Shown piece by piece: positions 51,901 to 61,956 of a stretch of DNA of 64,000 nt. Both the position numbers and the translations under genes were made by a program. The notes beneath the pieces were generated by a model. It had not been told where the DNA came from. It ran no database searches and saw nothing but the letters and a program-made list of their open reading frames with translations. The stretch's first letter is position 1, and each line of letters opens with the position of its first letter. Origin of the DNA: Lichenostomus cassidix (lineage: Eukaryota > Chordata > Aves > Passeriformes > Meliphagidae); the NCBI GenBank assembly GCA_008360975.2, contig CM039182.1, forward strand, positions 23,346,324-23,410,323, written 5' to 3'.

Positions 51901-54900
51901 TACTTCCTTTTTTTTCAGATCTGAAAGGAGAAGGGATGTACTGATCTTTGACATTTTTCATAAATGAAATAAAGCTCCTCACACTCTATTTATAGTCAGG
52001 AACATACGTTTTTTACTTTTCAGAGCAATTCAGTGGTTCTTCCAATCCAATTCTCCTTTCTAAGGAGAATTAGCTTTTGTTTTCATTGATAATATGACTT
52101 TGATATGTGTTAACAGAGATTAATGGTAAGAATAGCTGACTGGTTTCCATGTCCCCTCACTGTAGGGGGTGGTTTGCCACAGTCTGCAAATGAATCAGAA
52201 CTGAATTTAGCTTTTTTATCAACATCTTAACAGTGCAGCATAAAGGGATAACACTGACAACAGAACTTCATTTTAATGAAAGAAGCAAATTGAAAGATAT
52301 CATTGCACAAACACTGACACACACTGGCTGAGGAAGTTAAGTTTGAAAAAAAGAGAGAGGTTATCTTAAGAAATAGTCAAATTTTGGTAAAATCTGAAAA
52401 GTGGCATTCCTTGCTGAAGGATTGGGTAACCCTTCTGCTTTGCCTGAATCAGACTTTTGCCTCTTCTGGGCATTGTGTACATCGAGGTCCCTAAACACTG
52501 GGTAACTGACAGGTACACAGAGCTTCAAGGATGATTTTGAAAACCAGGCAATTAACCATTTCCTCTTTAGTACTAAATATGTTCTATCTTTTTGAAGACC
52601 TAAAGAAGAAAATCCCACTTAGTCTGTTAAATTCAACTCTGTCAACACAGTACAACAGTTTCTGCTGCAGCCTCCAGGACAGCAGCTTTTTCCAGTCTTG
52701 AAATCATTTATTTCTGATTCACACAACTGCAATAGCCATGTTCTGAGCTGCATTATCATCATAGCTAGTGGAGAAGCTCAATAATATTAGTAAGACATGA
52801 ATGAAATAAACACTTTTCATACTCAGTAAACACCCACAATGAGAGCCTTCATGGATCCCTCAGCTCTGTTTTTCCTTCCCAGTATTGTACTCTACAGAAA
52901 ACTGCCACTTCTCTCAGTAAAACCAGTTAACTAAATGACTTGTAAAATAATAAATCAATCTTTCTGAGTAACAATTTACTGCTCTGTGGGAATATTTCCA
53001 ATTGCTCCTATCACTACGAGACTATTACAGTTTCCAAGCAGATGGCAGGTATTTACCGTGAGTGACCTTTTCTTTATCACCTCCAGTAACTCCCCCACAG
53101 CAATGACATATGGCAGAGAGAGATCCTGGGGCCTGTTCTGGATTAGGAGCTGGGAGACAAACTACTTCTGCAGGCAGAGGTTGAACCGAATTAGGTGACT
53201 TTGTACAGCTCAGGAGGTAAGACTCCAATTCCCATCACTGACTTGGATATAGAGTACCACATGTATTTGCAGTCCTTCAGCATTGCATTGTTTGCTCTTA
53301 ATACTCTGGCCCAGATTTTACATTATGCATAAAGCAAACAATCAGTTCTGCTAAATTACAAAGGACATTCTGAAAATGCATATACAATAATATTTGCACA
53401 CATGGAGAAAAAGTGAATCCCAAAGTTTTTGATAGAGCTGTATATCACAGCCACTCAAACAACAAATGATTCAAGAAATCTGGACATTTAAGTAACTTTG
53501 AGATTTTAAAATTCTCGTAAACAGTGGGTCAAAACCAGGTTTCCAGTTTAGAACTTGGACAGATTTTTCAAATTGGCTGGAAAATGCATGTAACTGAAGC
53601 AGGAAGAAGGGAGGAAGCAGTACCAGAGCTGGGACCGAAGGGTACACACCTTGTCAATGCAAGTGTCCCAGACACCTGTCAGTGCGATCAGTGCTTTGGA
53701 GACAATACGATGTACAACAGGTCAGAAATTCAAATCTCACATGGGCTGTGCAACAAACAGAGCTGTCTGAAAGGCAGCAAGAGTGGCAGATGTTTTTCTA
53801 GCCTGACCCAATTTTATTGCATGGGAAGAAGGCTATCAGGCTGGATACCGTGTCACCAAGTTGAATGCAGGTATTCTTTGGAGAGACACGTGTATAATGC
53901 CGATTCACAGCTCATTAAAGTGAGAAATGCAGTAGAGGAACTGCATTCAAACACCTTCAGCTCTCATTCTTAGCACTTAAGGCACATAAGTGAGCTGAGA
54001 TTGAGACTCTACAAATGCAGGAGGAAAGAACGTGATTTTTTTTTTTTTAAATCACGGTAATGGTGAGTTAAAGCTCCACCAGTGCTGGTTATTTCCTCAT
54101 AGAACAGTTTATCATGATTCCTCTGTCTAATGAGTTGGACGCTCAATTAGTATTTGCCCTTTTTAGGACTCTCTGCTTCTTCACCTTCAAGTCTGCACTG
54201 CTGTCAATTTTATAAGCTAAACACAGGCTTATATCAGCTCATATCTAACAATGTCCCTCTTAATATTTGCTAATTTAAGCAGTCTCTTCCTCTTCTCCTG
54301 GTGCAGTGTAGAGACCCTTCTCATACTTTAGATGCAAGTCACCCCCTTATCCAATTATTCCAAGTTATAATAAAACACAAAAAAAGTAGCAGAATAGATA
54401 ATCAGAGATGAAAGGAGATGAAAAAAGGAGGCAAATATGAGAACTAGAAATGTAAGAGATGTAGGTTCCGCATATGTTGGCAGTGCAATCATAACAAGTT
54501 GAGCATGGGCTGCCTGTCAGCTGCCAGATGACAGAGCCTGAAGAAAGCTGGAGAGAGCACCAGCCCTTGGCTGGAAAGGAATCCAGTTCCAGTCCTTGCA
54601 CTATGCCTCCCACACTGGGCCACTGGGTAAACTGGCTATATCTGAATAGGACTGGTGGCAAAGTAAGTCCTGACCAGTCTGATTTCAGCTCTCTGAGAAG
54701 GACAGTTCGACCCCTGAGGACATGAGGATTAGAGCATAGCAGGGTCACGTATGTGTAGCATGTGCTACTTGAAAATTGAGGAGGCATTGGGAATGCCTGA
54801 CATGGACCAAAATGAGAATGCCCTAAGATTAATAGTATAATTGTTGAATGCTGATCAAATCAATCTTTTGTTTCCTCCAACTCAAATAGTTTCTCAGGTG

Positions 54901-57900
54901 TCTTCATTTCCAGTCAAAATACCTGGCTACCTTATGGTTTATTCTTCTGCAAAAAATGGTTCTTTATACAACTCTTCTTGCTCCCTTGTGTTATCCATTT
55001 CACATGGAATGCAATCACTTCTTTCAGCTCTAATTTTGCGAAGCTTGACAGGTCTCTGTGTCTCTTCTCCATCCCTTTCTTTTTTTCTTTCCAGCTCAAG
55101 ACCAGTGTTTGGGGATCTGCAAGGACTACACGCAGTATTGTACATCTGGTCTTATCTTCCTTGTGCCATTAGCATTCCCCTTGTTTCCTTGAAGGAAACC
55201 CATTGTCCACTACCCTAGAATTAAATAAGTCTTTCTCATGCCTGAAACATGCTGTCAGTTCATAGATATCTTGTGATAGCTCAATCACCCTGGCTTACTG
55301 CCTTGACTATTTTCCAAATCAATCTCAATCTTATCACCAGAAGTTCATGGTTTTTTTCTCTAAATGGGCATGCCCATTTGTTTTCTTACTAGCAAATTTC
55401 ATATAAGCTCTATTACTCTTTCAAAGTCATTCAGTCCTCCTATTTAATGTCTGAACTGAACTTCATTGAGATACTCCCTATCTTTTTTTCTGTTGCCATT
55501 AATGGAAGTTTTAAAAAGGACTGGACTTGAAATTATCTTGAGGAAACCCACTAATACCAGTCCTTCCTGTGCTTAGCTTTTTGATGCTGTTTGGTGTTTT
55601 CACTTTTACCAATATTTTCATGTATAACCATCTGATTATGTTTTTCCTTTGAGTCACATCTCCTCCAGATCTGAAGACACCTGTGGTACTCTTAAAGTTT
55701 CTGTCTGAATTCTGCAGTTGAGATTGACCTTCACAACTACATAATACTGAATAATTTTATTATCCTGTTTAAGTTAGAGCTATTACAAACAAGTTCATTT
55801 TGAATGCAAGCTCACATATAATGCTGACACAACTGTTTTCTGCCTCTTTTCATAGTTAGAGGCACTCTTTCCAGCTAGATCACTATTACAAAGATAATAA
55901 TGAATATTTCATATACTCACAATATATGGTTGGTGCAATTATCTCACTTTCCATTGCACTGACACGGTTAGATACCAGACAGCTGTAATTCCCAATGTCT
56001 TCTTTTACAACGGGAACAATAAGAAGTGTAGCATTGTTTGATGAAAAGGTATAATTAGGGCCAGCATGGAGACGCCTCCCATTTTTCATCCACTGGTAAG
56101 TTACCCTTGTACCGTTATCCACAGTACATTTTAGGGTAATATTCCCTACATACTCCACTACCCCTGAAGATGGTTCAGTATGTACAGTTGGCTTTGTGAC
56201 TGGAACTGTAAAATAAAGAGATATGAAGAGTTAAAGTGACAAACCACTAAATTACAGTCTTCATTGCCAAGATGATTGAAGTAGCAATCACCATTCTCTC
56301 TGGAAATTACTCATATTTCAAATTTATCTCTTAAACAAAGTTAAGGGTTAAAAGAAGAAGGCCATATTCTCAGGTAGTGACAGTAAGAATTGCTATGGTA
56401 CTTAAATAAAACCAGACTGTTTATATTACTGGTAATAGGATAAAGGCTGCAGACAGGTGTACCACAGCCTCTTGCCTCATGTACAAATCACTGAGGCCAC
56501 AAAAATGAAAAGAGCATAGAGCATGACACTGCCCACCATGTGTGACTTCTCATCAGAACTGCCCACAGCTTTGCCCACACGGCACTGAAATATGAGTGAT
56601 CTGGTCATGAGGATGTCTGCAGACTGTGACGGCTCTGGGAATTAAATGGCAGCTACAACTTTGTCACCTCAAAATATCATTCATCTTATTCCTTCCAAGC
56701 CCAACAGTTACAGGATTCCCACTGTATAATCCATAAATTACAGAAGCCTCTTGTCATCCTTTTAGACAATTCTTTCCCATTTCCTTTTTTTTTTTCCCCT
56801 CTCTTTTTTTTTCTTTTCTTAAGTCCCCAGTAAAAAGAGCAGAGTCTAAAAAAGGAACTTTGGTACTTTAGGAATTCAAATCTGGGCTTCTATTACAGAC
56901 ACAAGGGGCTACAGTCACCAGCAAAAGTCAATGACTCCTCTTGTAACAGGAAGTAAAGTTGTTCAGGGAAAAAGACTCTTTGAAACCCAGTGCATTCTTG
57001 TGATAGCGCACCAAAAACTTTTGAAATCTTATTTTTCAGAAGTCTGTCTAACTTAATATAAAATGTTTCTATATCTCTTCAGTTTTTTCCTTGTGACATT
57101 GAAACATCAGTCAATATATTAATTTTGCTTAAGGACGACATATTTTAGTATTCCCTCCAGCAGCAGTAGAAAACAACATAACTTAATTGTTAGCATTTAC
57201 TCATGTACGGTTGCATTAAACGAGACGCTATTTTAACTGGATACTAAGAACCAGTACTTCAAAACTACTGTAATTTTATTTTCAAAATGAAGATGCTATC
57301 TTTTATTAACTTACCATCAACAGCTACTCGAATCTTTTGACTTGCAGCTATTGTTCCATTTCCACGGACCTTGACTTTTACGGTGTAATTTCCCTCATCA
57401 CTGATACGCAAGGGATTAATCCTCAAAGATGCGTTCGGTGGTGTAAGGGTAAACCTGTGCTCATATTCCAAGTCTGGAACTACTGTTTGATTTACAGAAA
57501 CAATCAAGTATTTCGGATTACTTTGAGACCTCTCAAAAAGCCAAATTATCTGGATTTCAGAAGCAGTAGCATTGAAATTGTAGTCAACAGAAAGATGAAG
57601 TGGTTGCCCCTCAATACCATGGACGGTATGAGACGGTACTGTCAATTTTAAGGCGGAACAAATACCTGCATAAAAATGAAAGAACAAACAAATAAACAAA
57701 CCCAAAACACAAATGGAAATCCTGGAAAACTCAAATGAGAAATTCTCACTGTGAAAAAAATTCTCAAGGCTAAAACTTACATTTTTGCATGGTTGTAACT
57801 CAAATTTTAAGTAAGAAAGTGGCAAGAGCTCATGAACCTTGGTGAAGCTGGATCTAGCTACAGAGGTCTAGCCTCAAACTATACAAAAAGACAAAGGAAG

Positions 57901-60900
57901 GATCTTTTACTATTGAAATTTTGACCAAAATGAGGTAATGTACATTTACCTTAATGTATAAAATATTTTCCCTTTAAAATATTTCAAATGTCTAGGTCTT
58001 ATACTGTATAACACTCTTGGATTGCACACTCAGTTTTTAAGATATTTTTCTCCAGCGGTTCAGCTACAGAGGAGCTTCTCAGGTACTCTGCCAATTATAG
58101 TGAGAAACTGACTGAAAATCTGACAAGCAGCACTTTCATGAATGTCTGACTAAAACGATATATTGTTATTATTTCTGACTGCTCTGTACCTGTAAGACTA
58201 AATTCAAGAAACAATACTAAGCTTGCAGAAATCAAATATTCCAGTCTTAGGAAATTGGAAGAATTAAGGCTTTCTGCTGATATGCATAAAAGTGAAACTT
58301 TTCAGCCACATAATTAATTCTGTTTTCCAAGAATTCTGTCTCTGTTATGGTGCAAAAAGGTGACTCCTCAGTTAATCATTGTCTTTCCCATATATTTTTA
58401 AAAATAATTTTTCCTTGTTCTTGCCTAAGACATATTTATAGAACATTATTAAAGATTTAGTCTTGGGATTAAGTGATTAATTTTCACATTAACTTTTCCA
58501 TGGTACACAGGAGAACAGCAATGATGTTAAGACATTAATATTAATGAACTGATCTCACAACACCATTATAACTGATAGGACATTATAGATGAAGAATTTA
58601 AGCCCAGAGAAAACGAACAGCAAAAATACCCATTCATTTTGGATGATCAACTTGAAATATTGAGAGGATTTTTCAAAATACAAATAAAGACATTTTAGTA
58701 TTTTGAAGATGCAACTCAAATTGACTCTAGTGGCAGGTTTGCTCAGATTTGAGTGTTCAGTATTGCTGAAAAGCAAGCTGCAAATGCTAAGACAAAACCC
58801 TAAGAAAAAAGCAACCTCTCATAAATAAGAAATACAAAAAGTGCAATTTAAGCAATCCATCTGCCACTGAATAGAAACACACTGGAGACTGAGAACGCAT
58901 TGCCCAGGGCAACATGCAATGCTTTCACCATGCAACATCTATTCTTTTCCTTCTAATGATCATTTTTAGTTGGACCTGATCATCCTCGAGGTCCCTCCAG
59001 CCTAAAATTCTGAGATTCCTGACATGCTTCCAAATACCTGTAACCGCAAAGTAACTTCCCAGCTGATGTATATGGAATGCATTTCTACCTGGAAAGAGGT
59101 GGGTGGGTAGCGGAGGGCAGAGAGAGCCATGCATGAAAAATATGTGACTGTGCTCATTAATATAATGCAGAGGTAACTTTGTTCCTTAAATTTCCTTTCA
59201 TATCATTATTCTTTATGACAGAAATTGTTCAAGGTTAATATATGTCTAATTTCCTAGGCTGCATGACAGAAAAAGATAAAAATATCAATTCAGTAGCATC
59301 AAATGGTATCTGTACATGTCTTTCGGGGTCGAATTGTCCAACTTCGGCGCACAGTCATTTGCTATGAGGTATTTGCAAAGAAAACTGTTGCTGGGGGTCA
59401 GGGTGGGGACACAAAAAGGGGGTGATGGTTACAGACGCAGCAGTAATGCCAGTAATTAATGTCAGAGGTACTCTGGAAGGGCATGGGAAGTAGCAGAGCA
59501 GAGATGGTGTGTGAGGGGACTGGTTCATGGGTAGCCAGAAATGCTGTACATGATCTACTCCAAAAAAGCAATTCTGTAGCTGGCTCCACTTTTTATAAAG
59601 CTGAGCAATATCACACTCAGCTAAAGACAGCTCACAGCATTTCTGAGGGCATGGCAGGGAAACCAAAGGAAAATGTTGCAGAGTCCTAAAGGGGAAATAT
59701 ATGAAAAGACAGTGAAATCCTCTGACAGAAAGTCTGGCAAGCCCCCATTAATGGGGGCTGAAGAGGAAGTGGGCAGAGGGCTTCAGGCTGCATGGACTTT
59801 GATTTGCAAAGGACCGGCTGGGGTTCAGCTGAGGTACCTCAAAGATATGTAAACGTGGCACTCAGGAACTTACTTTAAGGGTGGAATTGGCAGTGTTAGG
59901 TTTAAGGACTTGATGCTCTTAAGGGCCTTCCCCAACCTAAAAGGTTCTATGATTCACTTGTGTTAGATTAATTTTGATTTTTAATTCCAACTGGAGACTG
60001 TTGTGACTAATGTTTGAATTAATGTTAATAGCAAAATCAAGCCAATGTGTGAAACTAAATTCATATTTATCAGGCACAAATTCCATAAAATTTAAGCCTA
60101 TCCCTACAGCTTTGCAAATATTATACACTTTTTTTCCAAGACAATGGAATTCCCAAAACTATTTTTTGTACAATGATTGTAAGGACTGTACCAAAACGAC
60201 CTCCATTTGAAGCTCAGTGATCTGTGCTTTGCTTCCATCTGACTTAGCTATCACCAGTATAAGCAAGCACAACAGAAATGTTGTTGACATAAAACAAGGG
60301 CTGCAGTTTTAGTTTAAATAAAAAACTATGACGTAACTTTTGAGTTTATGGCATAAACCAAAACCTGCCTAGTGAGGTTTTAGCATTCTCTGAATTTAAC
60401 ATCTTCTTGTCAAAGTGAGTGTGGATTCTCAGCTGCTTTTCACCATAATGTTCATTTAGCCCTTCAGCTCTCCTGAACTTGATGCAAAATGTCACTACAT
60501 CAGTGATAATATTGCTTCTCCCTTTTTTGCAAGTATGTTCATTTATCATAAAAAAGAAAACAACCCAAACAACCCAGATGTAATGGTCCAGGGAAGCTGC
60601 AATTTCTATACCTCCATTTATATCATTGAAAACTCAGGCATACTCTTCCCTGGATTGGGATTTTTGCCCAAGAAAAAATTCCACTGAGCTCTGTTTCTGG
60701 ATTTAACTTTATCTGCTGAGGTCAATGTCTTCAGTGGCCTTTGTGTCATGTCTCCAATATCCCTGATTCTTGCCATAATATAAAGTATGAGCAGCACATT
60801 TCCCTACTAGAAAATGTGTATATCTGGGTAAGGGTATAAGACCTCCTGGTGAACAAAGACGTATTCTAAAGCACTCTGCTTGCATGATAGTACCTCTTGT

Positions 60901-61956
60901 AGGATTTTAATAAAAAATATTCAATAAAGTGGTAATGTAGATAAAGTACACAGTCACTGTTATTTAGCAATCAAATATTTTTCATTTTTCAAGGAGATCC
61001 AATAATCTTCATAGAAAAAAATCAATCATTAGGAAGCCAAAAGTCTTGAGAAAGTATTGAGCTCAAAATCAAGAAAACTAGGTGACTCCATAGTAAGCTA
61101 GAACTGTGAGGTTCACAAAGAAAATGAAAGAATTGTTCTTATACATGAATGATTAGAGGATGCACTACATTTGCACTACTACGTATTTCCTCTGCTGACA
61201 TTTAAAAAAAAATATAGAAAAAGATAATCACAATAATTTGCAGAAATAAGTTTATCTAACATTTGACCACAGGATATTTCTGTCAAAGTACATAGAACAA
61301 CATGGATAGCAAATACACAGGAAAACTGCACCCAGACACCAAACAAATGCACTATGAAGGGGGAGACATCCTTCTGTTGACTAAAAGCTTAATTTAGTTT
61401 CAATACCAATTACATTTAGGTATTACTTATAATTTAATTAATCATAAAGAAGTGAAAAATAATGTATCAATGCAGTCTCGACAATAAATTTTTAAAGTGT
61501 GTACCAGCTTCTGTATAATCTTTGGTTCAGAACCTGTCCAGCCTTACTTGTTAAAAAGAATCCACAATATATATGTTATTCAATAAAATGTAATACTATA
61601 TATTTAATCAATACCCAAGTCTTAAATGTAGATTATATACACTTAATCAATCCCCACGTTTTACATAGAGATTATGTTTAGAATTCATTTTTGTTTAGCT
61701 GCTAAAACTACAGCTCCACTCATAAAACAAGGTGTCACTATCTGATGAAAAGCTTTTAGGCTGCCTTCCTGAAATAAAACATCTGACAATACAACAGAAA
61801 TATCTTTAAATTTATAAAGATAAATCCTATAGAATCAATTCACAATTCCAAATGACAATCAAATAAAATTCGTACTTGTATCTTACCTACAAGCAGAAAA
61901 TATATTTTGCACTGTAAGTCCCAAAAGAAGCTGGCTAAAGGGCTCCATGAAAGCAT
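42826..61956 (-). CDS. HEPACAM2: HEPACAM2, Ig-superfamily membrane protein (9 coding exons, 458 aa)
   Basis: Joining 61956-61887, 57665-57315, 56205-55921, 50015-49719, 46887-46762, 46677-46653, 46529-46492, 45157-45084 and 42936-42826 gives 1377 nt, or 458 codons plus TAA. Every junction is GT-AG and in phase. Order: signal peptide (about 1-23), V-type Ig domain (24-140), Ig2 (141-235), Ig3 (236-334), stalk and transmembrane helix (about 349-369), cytoplasmic tail (370-458). Ig2 and Ig3 have the usual cysteine pairs. The V domain has none, which I recall is also true of mammals. About eleven N-X-S/T sequons lie in the ectodomain. Family knowledge: HEPACAM2 (MIKI) is a HEPACAM-related adhesion-type protein reported at the Golgi and mitotic centrosomes and marking intestinal tuft and secretory cells. 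Human length is 462 aa from memory. Identification rests on residue-level similarity across all exons, recalled and not computed. Confidence 0.96.
42937..45083 (-). other. HEPACAM2 intron 8 (2.1 kb)
   Basis: Bounded by GTATGT and TGCTTTTAG. It contains a well-preserved minus-strand CR1 3' end at 43744-43978. Nothing else was recognised. Confidence 0.85.
43744..43978 (-). mobile_element. CR1 LINE 3' end, well preserved (HEPACAM2 intron 8)
   Basis: TAGAATCATAAAATGTTTGGG, GTTGGAAGAAACCTTAAAGA, CCAGGGATGGGACACCTGC and GTGCCTCACCACCCTCACC form a nearly complete 235-bp CR1 tail on the minus strand, the same orientation as the gene. Confidence 0.93.
45084..45157 (-). CDS. HEPACAM2: HEPACAM2 exon 8, cytoplasmic tail
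   Basis: 74 nt, acceptor AACTTAAG, donor TAGG|GTATGT, ending in phase 0. It encodes PENASDDLGIYEVLTCPD followed by a basic TRRSR. The DDLGIYE core is the clearest match to the mammalian tail. The acceptor's pyrimidine tract is weak. Confidence 0.91.
45158..46491 (-). other. HEPACAM2 intron 7 (1.3 kb)
   Basis: Bounded by GTAATG and AACTTAAG. It carries a run of 22 T at 46396-46417 on the plus strand, which is A22 in the transcript about 75-95 nt after the exon 7 donor. No other feature was recognised. Confidence 0.8.
46396..46417. repeat. T22 homopolymer
   Basis: Twenty-two consecutive T on the plus strand, inside HEPACAM2 intron 7. Confidence 0.97.
46492..46529 (-). CDS. HEPACAM2: HEPACAM2 exon 7, 38-nt micro-exon
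   Basis: 38 nt between acceptor TTTTCTAG and donor TCAG|GTAATG, encoding AEADYGKAQALS with split codons at both ends. The YxKAQ motif aligns with the mammalian tail. The donor departs from consensus at +5 (GTAATG), so exon skipping is possible, but skipping 38 nt would break the frame. Confidence 0.9.
46653..46677 (-). CDS. HEPACAM2: HEPACAM2 exon 6, 25-nt micro-exon
   Basis: 25 nt between acceptor TTCTTTTCAG and donor GCAG|GTACTA, encoding VIQQKLQSR with its neighbours. The intron before it is only 84 nt and the one after it is 123 nt. Phase and sequence fit the juxtamembrane tail of mammalian HEPACAM2. This exon is too short to find as an ORF and is supported by splice signals and homology. 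Confidence 0.9.
46762..46887 (-). CDS. HEPACAM2: HEPACAM2 exon 5, stalk and transmembrane helix
   Basis: 126 nt, acceptor TTTGTCACAG, donor AAAG|GTATGT. It encodes residues 335-376: a short stalk (VEKLAQKGKS), a hydrophobic helix of about 21 residues ending in LFLW, then the basic stop-transfer sequence KRYQ. The stalk, helix and basic flank match the mammalian exon closely. Confidence 0.95.
46888..49718 (-). other. HEPACAM2 intron 4 (2.8 kb)
   Basis: Bounded by GTAAGA and GTCACAG. It contains one minus-strand CR1 3' end at 47395-47545. The rest is AT-rich with no recognised feature. Confidence 0.85.
47395..47545 (-). mobile_element. CR1 LINE 3' end (HEPACAM2 intron 4)
   Basis: CACAGAATCACAAAATCATTT, AGGTTGGAAAATACCTC, GGCACTTGGTGCCATGTCCA and ACACCTCCAAGGATTGTGAC match a minus-strand CR1 tail. 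Confidence 0.9.
49719..50015 (-). CDS. HEPACAM2: HEPACAM2 exon 4, Ig domain 3
   Basis: 297 nt, acceptor CCAATGCAG, donor GCAG|GTAAGA, phase 1 to phase 1. It encodes residues 236-334, beginning YGPYGI. The cysteines in VLFDCSADS and DYTCC, and PPNTYSW, mark the C2 fold. There is an extra cysteine next to the F-strand cysteine. One sequon, NTT, follows the C strand. The domain ends at THFTVVVTSAG before the stalk. Confidence 0.96.
50016..55920 (-). other. HEPACAM2 intron 3 (5.9 kb)
   Basis: The longest intron. It holds several open frames of 100-150 codons on both strands (for example 53524-53973 plus and 54365-54787 minus) that resemble no family I know and lack convincing splice context. A perfect inverted repeat with a T10 loop lies at 54031-54056. 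No CR1 tail was recognised. Confidence 0.8.
54031..54056. repeat. Perfect inverted repeat with poly-T loop
   Basis: CGTGATTT and AAATCACG flank ten T. The 8-bp arms are exact. It lies in HEPACAM2 intron 3. Confidence 0.85.
55921..56205 (-). CDS. HEPACAM2: HEPACAM2 exon 3, Ig domain 2
   Basis: 285 nt, acceptor TTTTACAG, donor TATT|GTGAGT, phase 1 to phase 1. It encodes residues 141-235. Cysteines in ITLKC and NYSCLV form the expected C2-type disulphide, with the tryptophan in YQWMKNGR and the EDIGNYSC motif. Sequons include NIT, NGT, NYT, NAT and NYS. Confidence 0.96.
56206..57314 (-). other. HEPACAM2 intron 2 (1.1 kb)
   Basis: Bounded by GTAAGT and TTTTACAG. It contains a pyrimidine-rich run at 56771-56822 made of T tracts separated by C. 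Nothing else was recognised. Confidence 0.85.
56771..56822. repeat. Pyrimidine tract
   Basis: About 50 bp almost entirely T and C, in HEPACAM2 intron 2. Read from the gene it is purine-rich, so it is not a splice pyrimidine tract. Confidence 0.85.
57315..57665 (-). CDS. HEPACAM2: HEPACAM2 exon 2, V-type Ig domain
   Basis: 351 nt, entered in phase 1 after a TTTTTATGCAG acceptor and left at GATG|GTAAGT. It encodes residues 24-140. Landmarks are LTVPSHTVHG at the start of strand A, the core tryptophan in IIWLFER, and SDEGNY before the F strand. The two positions normally held by disulphide cysteines are hydrophobic. Sequons are NAT, NQT, NAS, NYT and NGT. Confidence 0.96.
58955..59018 (+). mobile_element. 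CR1 LINE 3' end fragment (HEPACAM2 intron 1)
   Basis: TTGGACCTGATCATCCTCGAG, GTCCCTCCAGCCTAAAATTCT and GAGATTCCTG correspond to the plus-strand CR1 terminus, antisense to the gene. Diverged. Confidence 0.75.
59830..59955 (+). mobile_element. CR1 LINE 3' end (HEPACAM2 intron 1)
   Basis: GTACCTCAAAGATATGTAAAC, GTGGCACTCAGGAACTT, GGCAGTGTTAGGTTTAAGGAC and CCCAACCTAAAAGGTTCTATG are a plus-strand CR1 tail ending in the ATTCTATG-type terminus. The element may begin further upstream. Confidence 0.88.
61887..61956 (-). CDS. HEPACAM2: HEPACAM2 coding exon 1 (start codon and signal peptide)
   Basis: The exon encodes residues 1-23 plus one base. The hydrophobic stretch LQCKIYFLLV matches the mammalian signal-peptide segment. 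The ATG at 61956-61954 is the first in-frame ATG after an in-frame TAA at 62022-62020, and has A at -3. The donor is GTAG|GTAAGA. One frame over, the same DNA spells GQDAFMEPF, which from memory is the start of the human protein, but the mammalian initiator position is TTG here and that frame does not join exon 2 in phase. The start is therefore placed differently from mammals. A second, out-of-frame ATG at 61948 overlaps it. Confidence 0.88.

Larger units (their letters stand above)
57666..61886 (-). other. HEPACAM2 intron 1 (4.2 kb)
   Basis: The largest 5' intron of the coding region, flanked by GTAAGA and TGCAG. It holds two CR1 3' ends on the plus strand (about 58955-59018 and 59830-59955). 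No other exon-like sequence was recognised. Confidence 0.85.

Noticed and set aside
53524..53973. 149-codon plus-strand open frame with several cysteines in HEPACAM2 intron 3
   Set aside because: No family resemblance, no signal or domain, antisense to the gene and inside an intron. Chance is the simplest explanation.
54365..54787. 140-codon minus-strand open frame in HEPACAM2 intron 3
   Set aside because: No recognised domain and no splice sites joining it to HEPACAM2 in phase.
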